Positions 44,493 through 53,480 of a stretch of DNA of 64,000 bases are shown in pieces. The position numbers and the translations under genes are program-made. The notes beneath the pieces were generated by a model. That model had not been told where the DNA came from and did no database searches. It saw nothing but the letters and a program-made list of their open reading frames with translations. This DNA is from Zygnema cylindricum (taxonomy: Eukaryota; Streptophyta; Zygnematophyceae; Zygnematales; Zygnemataceae): positions 17,919-81,918 of the forward strand of contig JBBHKE010000214.1 of the NCBI GenBank assembly GCA_037447655.1, in the 5' to 3' direction. Every line of letters begins with the position of its first letter. Positions within the stretch are counted from its first letter, which is position 1.

Positions 44493-45375
44493 TGCAATTC
44501 TGTGTCCTCCATTGGACTAAAGAATTAAAAAAGCCTCTAGATAGTTTTTAGCTAACCCACTTCAAGCCATAACCATTGTTGCTCGAGAAAGCAAATTGAC
44601 AGTTTGACGGCACATCTGCGCGGCTTAGACCCCCCTGAGACTGTAGCAAAAAGAATCACTAAAAACGGCTAACCAACCGGTTAATTATAAGTGGCAAAGT
44701 TGCCAAGTTTATACAAAACTCTCTAAGGGAGAGAGGTATCTACCAAATTCTCTAAGTCCTAAACCCCTCTCACAACCCCTATCTTCTAACATATGAACCA
44801 ATCACATGACTGTAGGGTACCGAAAGGTACTACGACCGATGTACTTTCTGTACGGCCTATGCACGACAAGGCCATTAAGTGTACGCGTGTTCGCTATTAA
44901 CTTGTCCTTTTGTTCCCAGGTTTTCCAGCAACCGAATGTTATCTCTCCACGTGTTGCCAGGTCAAGCCAAGTCCAAAAATTGCCAAGGTGACCATTTTGT
45001 GATTTCGACAGCGATATGTGCCATCGGATCACAAATCAACATTCAATATTAGCCGTAGAAACAAATGTCCGATCCATTTGTTTCGTGCGAGATAATGATC
45101 GCACTATATATCACTTGGTTCTATGTTCTTTCATACGTCACTCTGTTAATCGGATTCATGGTCAAAACATTGTTTAAATAACTATCACATCCTATGTATT
45201 TCAACGAACTTCTACGACAAACTGGTTAGAGCTGACGGCTACGCCTCGCTCTGCGTGTCAGAGGTTCTAGTCCTGCCGGACTCAACCTTTTGTTGAGAGT
45301 GGCATGAGTCACTCTTTAGTCCTGCTTGCTGAACTATGACTACCATGGCTCAACCACCCTCTCTATCCCTCAGTG
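44493..45375 (-). repeat. Truncated 5' LTR, family C
   Basis: Begins TGCAATTCTGTGTCCTCC next to the primer site and follows solo LTR C, including the antisense tRNA-like module (about 45215-45290: TGGTTAGAGCTG and GGTTCTAGTCC). It stops in the loop of the U3 hairpin (CTCTCTATCCCTCAGTG) where the gypsy fragment begins. Confidence 0.82.
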
Positions 45376-46790
45376 GGTTAGTAAGAAGGGTAAAGGGCTT
45401 GCCATAGAGATAATGTCGGAAATGCACAATACCCCAGACTGCGGCGAGGCACTCCCCATCATAACTACTGTAATTTGACTCCGCTTGATTGTTGCTCCAA
45501 ATGGCATAAGCCACCACATTTTCCTCACCTGTGAGTTCACGCTGAGTTAGGATAGCTGCAATACCGGGCTTACCAAAGTCCGTCTTCAGGCAAAATGGCA
45601 ATTTATGATTTGGGGAACGAAGAATAGGAGCGGTGGACAATGCGTCCTTTAATCCCTGAAATGCCTCGATCTGGGAGGGTCCCAACGTGAACGAAACCGA
45701 CTTCCTCAAGTGTTCATTCAGTGGAGATGCAAGTGTGCTGAAACTAGGAACAAACCGTCGGTAAAAATTTGCTAACCCCAGTAATGAAGCTGATCCTATC
45801 TGTTGGGGCCGGGAGTTTACTGATTGCTTCCACTTTGTCTTCTAACGGAGTAATTCCCTCGGATGAAATAAAGTGCCGCCTTCGGCCCCGCAAGTGCATT
45901 TGGCAAGATGACATTTGAGTCCTACCTTTTTTAATTCCTTCAATACCCACTCTAAATACACTACATGTTCCTCTATAGAGGCTGAAGCGATGATTAGATC
46001 GTTGATATAGCAACGGGGAAACTTACATCCCCCCAAGACTGAGTCCATGACTTTCTAGAATACCGTCGGTGCAATTTTCTGTCCAAAGGGCATAATCGCC
46101 CGTTCCCAACGTCCGTCACTACCCCTAAATGCGGTCTTGTGTCGATCTTTTTCCTCTATTTCGATTTGATTAAATCCTTGTCGCACATCTAGGATGCTGA
46201 AATATTTAGCTCCTCCAACATGATCAAAAATATCCTCTACCAACGGCATTGGATGTGGGTCTTAGATTGTACGTGAATTCAGTTCCCGATAGTCCCCACA
46301 TGGCATTGGATGTTGGTCATGGATTGTACGTGAATTTAGTTTTCGATAGCCCCGACACATGCGACATTCTTTAAAATTCCCCTCTGCTTCTTTTTTACGA
46401 GGCATGACGGTAGGCGCCACAAAGGTGGAATCGGATCTATAAATCAAATCTGCCTCTTCTAATTCGGCGTAAAGTTTGTCTACAGATTCCCATTCAGTTT
46501 CTGATAGACGATGCTTCGGCTTAAATATGGGTCGGTCATCTTTCAAGTCAATAGACATTCTGTAAGTGGTGTGTCGACCTAAAACTTTCATGGAGAAAAC
46601 GAACGTGTCTACGTTTTGGTTTATAACTTAATCTAAAAGTTCGTGTTTCTGTTTTGTTGGCCCTTTTCCGAATTTCCATGTCGGTTTTTCAGATGTGTTG
46701 ATAGTCATGGCTTCCATGGCCTGTGCAACTGTTAGCTGCTTATCCACTATTAACAAGTGTCCCAACTCATACTCGATTAGGAGCTAATGC
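45376..46790 (-). pseudogene. Ty3/gypsy pol fragment: protease end, RT, start of RNase H
   Basis: Minus-strand frames give LGHLLIVDKQLTVAQAMEAM, KVLGRHTTYRMSIDLKDD, the RT fingers RLSETEWESVDKLYAELEEA, FSILDVRQGFNQIEIEEKDR (motif A), MPFGQKIAPTVF, the catalytic block CYINDLIIAS (YxDD changed to YIND, so inactive), then the RT thumb, FCLKTDFGKPGIAAILTQRE and VVAYAIWSNNQAESNYSSYDGECLA (RNase H). It ends at TLLTNPL. Several frameshifts; no integrase or gag. The lineage differs from element G. No methyltransferase is seen next to it. Confidence 0.88.
46247..46360. repeat. 56-bp tandem duplication inside the gypsy RT
   Basis: GGCATTGGATGTGGGTC at 46247 and GGCATTGGATGTTGGTC at 46303 begin two similar units. 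They duplicate the RT segment CGDYRELNSRTI..PMP. Confidence 0.9.
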
Positions 46791-47150
46791 AAACAACTTA
46801 CTGCATGATGCCAATTTTTAGATGGAAATGCAACAGTCTAGTGTGGTGATGCCAGTACCGCTACCTGAAATCTATCAGCTGTGTATGTTCGGAGAGACCA
46901 ACTCATGTGACTTGGTTCCAAAAAATCATAAATATTACGATCTGTGTCAGACTTAGCAAAGAAAGGGAAAAAGGAGAGCTGAAATATTGTACTCGAAGAG
47001 AAGGTGAGGACATCGATGTTGTGTGTTTAAATGGTGTATACCCCCCCCAGCTGATTGTGACAGATGGTTTTGTGCGTATCCACTATCTGCGAACCCCATG
47101 CCCAAGACAAATGACACTGATTAGGGATCAATGCCACGACTAAGTAAGGT
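46791..47150. other. Unclassified DNA, no gene seen
   Basis: It lies between the gypsy fragment and the LTR of element F. A short plus-strand frame at 46907-47143 resembles nothing I know. Confidence 0.4.
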
Positions 47151-48250
47151 GCACTGCTGCCTCTCGGTGAGTCCCGGAGAAACGGTGGTGCCTGAGATGA
47201 AATGTAAAAGATGTTCTCGTTCTACAACAGTAGGTTCTTCTTGTTGTAATTTATAAAATCTTTATTTCAGTAAATAGGGGTAAAAATAACTTAGATTATT
47301 TTTCTAAGTAGTCTACTGTAATACTTACCTTAATTAGCATTACAGTAGCAAAAAGTACAGTAGAGTGTATTGTACTTTTACAGGGACACGTGTCGGCAAA
47401 AGAACGTATGCAGGTTTTTCGGAGTGGCGCCGACAGTCAGCCACACGCGTCACGCAGTTGACGATTTGATTCACAAGATCGGACGAACGGGATCTGAACC
47501 GGGTATTATGGAAATAAATGGTAGAGTTCGACGCTACCATCGTCGATTGAATTTGTCCTAACGGACGCGATTCATCTGGGACCACAAGCGTGATTCACGA
47601 GGGATCATAAGCGTGATTCGCGTGGGACCACAAGTGACGAAGCACTCTGCTTCGTACTACACGACCACATTCGACTGGACTTTAGCTGTCACCGCTAACT
47701 AAGCATTTGGAACTTTTTGTGTACGGTTCAATTTCTGTAAATATTTGAATAACATTAGTTTGTCGTTTAGTGTGATATACAATAGTGTTATATTAATCAG
47801 GTTTTTAGAAAATAGTAATTAGGGTTTTTGAGGCACAGTGACGTATGGGTAGGATGCTTTGTGGTTACTCAGGATAATAACCGTAGTAACGGTTACCCAA
47901 ATTAGTGTAGATCAATAGATACACACTGTCAGTTTATCAATTAGGACATAGCCAATTTTGTAGTATCCAGTTTTGGGAATATGATTTTCTAATGGCAGTT
48001 TTTGGGAAACTTCTTGATATCATATCTTATGGTTTACTAAGTCATTTGGGCTACAATTTTGGGAATTGTTAGTTCACTGTATTTTGTAACACTCTATCAA
48101 ATTTGAAACTTATTGGGGTTCTGAGTCATATTTTGTGTCAGTTCAAAGTTGGCTGTTGAGTTTGTATTTTGATAGTTTCTGCTGTTTTTTCATGTCTACT
48201 TCTACTACTACTGCTGGTTCTCAGCCTGCAACGGTGGTTGTAAAACAACA
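47150..48250 (+). repeat. 5' LTR of element F (left border approximate)
   Basis: The right border is sure: AAAACAACA followed by the primer site GGTTATGGGCC at 48251. The left border is not; I find no second LTR copy in the window. The sequence holds an 11-bp inverted repeat CTACTGTAAT / ATTACAGTAG (about 47313-47350), the antisense tRNA-like module (47470-47565) and the gag start at 48192. Confidence 0.6.
47470..47565 (-). other. tRNA-like module with acceptor-like pairing in LTR F
   Basis: On the minus strand GGACAAA at one end pairs with TTCGTCC at the other (six of seven). GGTTCAGATCC fits the B box at ten of eleven positions, and TGGTAGCGTCG.. lies in the D-arm position. It is the only module in the window with an acceptor-like stem. 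Anticodon assignment is not possible by eye. Confidence 0.5.
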
Positions 48251-49150
48251 GGTTATGGGCCTTTTGTCAAGAATTCCTATCTTCAATGGCCAAAAGTATG
48301 CGTACTGGGCGGCGATGGTTGAATCGTCGTTTGAAACTGCTGACTTATTGGGGGTCTTGGATGGCTCCCTTGATGAAACAGATCCAACTTGGGCAAAAAA
48401 GAATTCAATGGCAAAAAATAATCTGATTCTTAGTATTTCACAAAATTTGGTAATGTCTCGAATGAAAATGAAGAAGGCGAGGAGATTTGGACATCACTAA
48501 AATCCGCTTTTGAGAAAGTGAATGTTCAAGAGGAGTTGCTGGTGGCTGGAAAATTTTGGGGATACAAATACTTGGGGGGAACTATGGTCGAGCATTGTGA
48601 CAATTTTCGTGCCTTTATTGATGCTCACTCTTCTGCTCGGGGGTCATTTCCTGAGTTTCATCAAGCAGCTCTACTTATTAGAGGTCTCCCTAGTAGCATG
48701 AAAGGTGTGTCTGTTCAATTAAAGAGTCATGATAAAGCTAGCTGGTCATTTCAGTTAGCCTATAATCTTATATTGGAGGAAGAGACTAATTCTAAAATCC
48801 TTGAAAGAGAAGGAATAGTTTAAGCATTTGCCACAGACTTTGACAAAAGAAATCAGATTAATAAAAACAGGAGTTAATTTAACCAGATGCAAAACCAGTT
48901 TAATCAGAGTTAGAATAGGTCATCTACTACTACTTGTTTCTATTGTTCTGAAAAGGGTCATAGATACACGTACTGTCCTAAACTGAAAAAGGCTAATGAA
49001 ACAGGTTTATACAGGCCAAGTTGGCAGCAAAGCCAGTAACACAAAGGCTTTTCTGGAAATCCTTCCCGTGGAAATGCTCTTTTCTCAGCTTCTGCAACTA
49101 ATGCAGATGAGTCTTTAAGCTTCAATGAGCAAGAGGAGGCGGAGCTCTTT
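48192..49150 (+). pseudogene. Copia gag of element F
   Basis: The ATG at 48192 is inside the LTR and gives MSTSTTTAGSQPATVVVKQQ. The frame crosses the primer site (VMGLLSRIPIFNG) and reads QKYAYWAAMVESSFE, GVLDGSLDETDPTW, a typical copia Gag N-terminal (UBN2-like) pattern. A frameshift near 48480 leads to EVWTSLKSAFEKVNVQEELL-like sequence and LIRGLPSSMKGV, then LILEEETN. A CCHC knuckle CFYCSEKGHRYTYC lies near 48.94-48.98 kb. Stops occur after GIV and near 48.88 and 49.04 kb. Confidence 0.85.
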
Positions 49151-49153
49151 GCT

Positions 49154-51187
49154 ATGGCGGCTGCAATGGAGGGTCCAAAAGATGCAGGATGGATCATGGA
49201 CACGGGAGCGTCTGCCCATATGTGCTGGAACAAAGCGGCTTTTGCAAATCTGCAGCAAACATCTCCAAGGAGTATTTACTATGCTTGTGGCATGAGTGTT
49301 CAAAACTCAACTCAGGGTTATGTATCTTTGATGGTAGATGTGGGGGGAAATTCGGTAGAGAGAACCCTTCACAATGTTTTGTATGTTCTAGAATTTAAGA
49401 AAAAAATATTTTCTACATCATTAGTGGAGAGCAAAGGCTTTAAAGTTGTTATGAAAGGAGGGAGACAGGTGGTTAGCAACAAAGGGAAAGTAGCAGTAAC
49501 AGGAACTAAAGATGCTAGCAAAATGTAGCGGATGGACATGGCTGAATATAAAGAAAATGATGTTCTCTACTCCAGTGTCCAATCTGACAATGAGTTGTGG
49601 CATAAAAAATTAGGACATATAAATTATGATAGTCTTAAGAAAATGGTGAATTTGGGAAAAATCGAGGGAGTTTCTCTTAGTTATCATCCTATAAAATCAT
49701 GTGATGGTTGTTATTTGGCAAGATTCACAAATTACCATTTCCACAGGAAACAGACCACAGATCGGAGAAAGTTCTGTAGCTAATACACTTTGATGTTCTC
49801 GGTCCTTCACAAGTGGCTTCAGCTGCAGGCGTCCACTATATGGTTACATTCCCACATGACTACTCGAGGTACACTAAAGTCTACTTCATGCAACATAAGA
49901 GTGAAGTGTTCACTCACTTCAAACACTAAAAAAGGTGGGCGGAAAAACTTCATGGAGTTCCAATCTTGGCGTTGAGATCGAACAATGGGGGAGAATACAC
50001 ATCAAAGGAATTCGAATATATTCTCATTCAAAAAGGTATTAGTCACAATCTTACTTTTCCATATACACCGGAACAGAATGGTATTTCTGAAAGATTAAAC
50101 AAGACAGTGACAGAGAGTGCTCGGTCCATGCTTGCAGATAAAGGGCTAGATTTGAAATTCTGGGCTGAAGCATTGAATGTGTTGTTTATATTAAGAACAA
50201 AATTGCTTCTAGATCTGTTAGCACCACACCTTATGAGTCTTGGACATGAGAGAAACTTGATGTTAGCCACTTTAAAATCTTTGGCTGCAAGTGTTTTTGT
50301 TCTACATACTTCACAAGATAGATGGAAAATGGAGGCTAAGGGCTTACCAAGAATTTTTATGGGGTATGATGATAATGCAAAAGGATATAAAGTTTTTGTA
50401 TTTGAAAAAAAAAAGTGATTATTTCTACGAATATCCAGATTAAAGATGAACAGGATTCAGTTGACCTTTTAAAATGTCAAATCAGCCGGCAAATGAAAAG
50501 CAAGAATATGTCATTTTTGTCACCATACGCAGCGAGACTACTTTCCACCGGCAAGTGGACACCTCTTCCTTCAGTTCCTCTGGTGCCTTTACAGGATGCT
50601 TCACCACAAGCTACGCCTCAGGTGGAAAGAACTACTAGAGACTATGTACTAGATCAAGTTTACGGTTCACACTAAACAGAAAAATCAGAAGTTGCCGACG
50701 ATCTCAGTCTCAGAATTTTCGGGGGGAAAGAGATCTAGCAGCCGTCTACAAGCAAGCTCTCACTTTGATTTTTCTGGAGCTACAGATGAGCCTCTTACGA
50801 TCCAGGAGGGCCTTGTCATCACCTGAGAGAAATCAATTGATCGAGGCGGCAGACGATAAAATGAAGTCTATTAGGGAGGCACAGACATGGGAGCTAGTGG
50901 ATCTTCCTTCGGGTAGGAAAGCCATGGCAACAAATGGGTATTCAAGGTGAAGCTGAACCCGGACAACACCATCGAAAGGTATAAGGCCACACTAGTGGCT
51001 AAGGGGTATAACAAAAAATAAGGTATTGACTTTGAGGAAACCTTCTCTTTAGTTGTCAGATTTCCCACTGTCAGAATTTTGCTAAGTCTAGCAGCTATAG
51101 AGAATATGGAAATACAAACCAAATGGATGTTAAAACGGCCTTTTTGCGTGGAGAGTGAGAAGAAAACCATTTATATGAAACAACCTG
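49154..51187 (+). pseudogene. Copia pol of element F: protease, integrase, first part of RT
   Basis: The protease has WIMDTGASAHMCWNKAAF with an intact Asp-Thr-Gly. Then come the GAG-pre-integrase region (ELWHKKLGHINYDSLKKM, CDGCYLARFTNYHF), a decayed integrase core, LRSNNGGEYTSKEFEYI, TPEQNGISERLNKTVTESAR (catalytic Glu present), MGYDDNAKGYKVF, and RT start MKSIREAQTWELVDLPSGRKA, VKLNPDNTIERYKA, FEETFSLVVRFPTVRILLSLAA. Many stops and frameshifts. The frame is cut at 51187 by element G inside YMKQP(EGYV). Confidence 0.87.
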
Positions 51188-51473
51188 TGTCGAGCGTGCC
51201 AGAGAAACACAAGGGAAGGGCCCTAATGCCCGGAATGGCCGGGTCCTCGGCGTCCAGCAAAGAACCCACCAATGCGAATGCTTCCCATAATAATGATAAT
51301 GCCCACTGCTGACCCCATCCCTCCCAACAGGAATGCATGCACAGATACGAGAGGCACAAGGATTGGGAATAGGGATGAGTGCATGGGGAAGCGAAAAGAT
51401 CTCCCCTCCCCTTTATTTTCCCTATGAAGCCGGGGAAAGGGGTTGGGTTCTTAGTAATCAGGTCGGTGCTCCA
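51188..51473 (-). repeat. Candidate 3' LTR of element G
   Basis: 286 bp, TGTCGAGCGTGCC to CGGTGCTCCA on the plus strand, next to a polypurine tract. On the element strand it contains GGGAAAATAAAGGGG, a possible TATA region. The partner LTR near 63.6 kb was not recognised, so the border at 51473 rests on the tract and the TG..CA ends only. Confidence 0.6.
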
Positions 51474-51488
51474 ATTTCCCCCCCTCTT
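51474..51488 (-). other. Polypurine tract of element G
   Basis: ATTTCCCCCCCTCTT on the plus strand, AAGAGGGGGGGAAAT on the element strand, directly before TGGAGCACCG. Confidence 0.75.
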
Positions 51489-51524
51489 AGTCAATCGTGA
51501 CTAAGAAAAAGAAACAGTTACCCG

Positions 51525-52870
51525 CCCAATTCACAGTTCCCGCAGAACCATGGACTGGGGGATGGAGGGTGTGGTTCCCATGAGGAGGGTAGACAAGCTG
51601 GATGCCAGTACTGCCCGCACTGATGGCAGACTAAGATTTCGTGCTGCTGGGAGGACAAGTTGCAGGATGATGAACAGGAAGGAGGATCTGCAAAGTAAGT
51701 CAAATGGAAAGTGGGGTCGTCTTCTAATCCTCGGAGGTGACAAGGGGCCACATTGATTTGATTCTCTTTAATTCTTCGCCCATCTTTCCCCTCCAAAGTC
51801 AGAACTCCCTTATTTGAAACTTCCACCACTTTTAAGATTACCCGCCCGGCAGAAATGTCAAGCGTGTCCTTTTTCTGTTGCATGCGATACACAAAGTCTC
51901 CCGGCATAAATCGTCGCTGTCGGGGCACATAATCTCCGCTCCGGCGATGGGAATACCACAATTGATCCCGGTGTTGTGCCGCCTGTAAATTCCCCATGGC
52001 GAGAGGCATCTCCCGGTGGAAAATTTTGGCACAGTCAGCGATCAGTTTTTCGACAGTTCCCTTGTCATCCATTGCCAGAGGACCACCGCTTGGGCAGAGG
52101 CAGCCCTGGGCAGAATAGGATGCCATCCAAATAAAATGAAGTAAGGGTTGTAGGAGTGAAGAGAAGCCTGTCTGCTGAATCACTATCCCATGGCAATCCA
52201 AGGCACCCTTCTGTCCCACTCTCCAACTGCATATTTTCGTAGTGACCGCTTCACTGTCTGTACGCACCTTTCGGCCAAACCGTCGGCTTGGGGGTGGTCG
52301 CGGCTGGTAAGTCGATGGTCGATGAGGCATTTCTCCCAAAGATTGGTAAATTCTTTGGCGAATTCCGATCCCTCGTCGGTCAGAACCTCTGCTGGCGCCC
52401 CAAACTGTGACAGGACTCTCTGTAGAAAGGTGTCGGAAATGAACTTGGACTCCTTTCGGGGCAGGACCACAAGCTCTATCTATTTTGAGAAATGTTCAAT
52501 CATGACCAGAACGAAACGATTCCCACGTCTGCTGGTCAGAAGAGGTCCCAAAAGATCCAAAGACCACCGATAAAACATTCCCATGATGGGAAGAGAATGG
52601 AGCTCAGTCCCGCCCTTTTTGTCAAAAGCTGCCTTAACTCGATCGCAGGAAGAGCAAGTCTGTACAATTCGGTTGACTTGGGCCCGCAACCTGTGCCACC
52701 AGTAAGATCCTGTAACCAAGGAAGTGGTTCGCTTCTGTCCGAAGTGTCCACATTGTTTATGGAAATTGGTAATCAGAGTTTCTCGATCTGAGGGAGGAGG
52801 AACCACTCTCCTAGTACCGTCTGTCCATTTCCGGAGGAGCACTCCTCGGTCCCACTCATACGCCGCCATC
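51525..52870 (-). pseudogene. Integrase of element G with C-terminal PHD finger
   Basis: Read on the minus strand: an HHCC zinc domain (..NFHKQCGHFGQKRT.., VQTCSSC), the integrase core with RWSLDLLGPL (first Asp), a TAG replacing Trp in FSKWIELVV (52478), VLTDEGSEFAKEF (second Asp), GLAERCVQTVKRSL (Glu), then after a frameshift near 52.19 kb the C-terminal part RRFMPGDFVYRMQQKKDTLD and VLTLEGKDGRRIKENQINV. The last 50 residues form a cysteine-rich module: C222, C226, C238, C241, H246, C249, C266 and C269 of the terminal open frame (51530-51680), with WHPAC and PWFCGNC. This C4HC3 pattern fits a PHD finger, which usually binds histone H3 tails. Many gypsy integrases have a chromodomain in this place. 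The stop is TAA at about 51525. Confidence 0.85.
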
Positions 52871-53480
52871 GGGTCTGAACACGGGATAATTGAATTCCAG
52901 CCAATTGGGGAAGAGGGGATCCCTGCTGAATAGATTGTAGAGCTTCAGAGTCATTCCAAATGTCTTTCCGTCCGGCTCCCATGGGTGCTTGCCCCTCAAC
53001 ATCTACTGCAAAAGTTGACAATTCCCCCTCAGATGGAAGAAGCCAAATGAAGGCGGAAGATGCTCGAATGAGTCCCAAACTGATTTCCGGATCCTCGTCG
53101 TGCCGAGCCCCGGTGGAATCCAGGGTACAAGGATCGGGGTTTCGGCTCAGTCCGTCGGCATTCCCATGAATTTCCCCTGTCCGGTGGACAATGTTGAAAT
53201 CATATTCCTGCAAGATAAGAACGAATCTGGCGAGTTTGCCGGTCAACTTACTATTTTCCATGATCCACTTCAAGGGTTGGTGATCGGTCATTAGTGTGAA
53301 ATGGACCCCGTACAAATAAGGTCTGAAATGCTTGATGGCCCAAACCGCGGCAAGAAGCGTCCCATGATAACTTCTATAATTTCCCTCAGCTCGGTTATTG
53401 CTCCGGCTGGCGTAAGCCGCCATATACTCGGCACCTCCGTCGTCAACTTGAGCCAAAACAGCTCCCAATCCAAACCTGCT
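52871..53480 (-). pseudogene. RNase H of element G
   Basis: After a frameshift near 53.48 kb the minus strand reads MGAVLAQVDDGGAEYMAAYASRS, EGNYRSYHGTLLAAVWAIKHFRPYLYG and LMTDHQPLKWIMENSKLTGKLARFV, then DFNIVHRTGEIHGNADGLSRNP. These are the standard gypsy RNase H and tether motifs with the acidic residues (Glu of the NYRSYHGTLLA region changed to His, Asp of MTDHQ, Asp of NADGLSR). The domain would remove the RNA template. Its separation from RT by one frameshift is probably decay. Confidence 0.9.
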
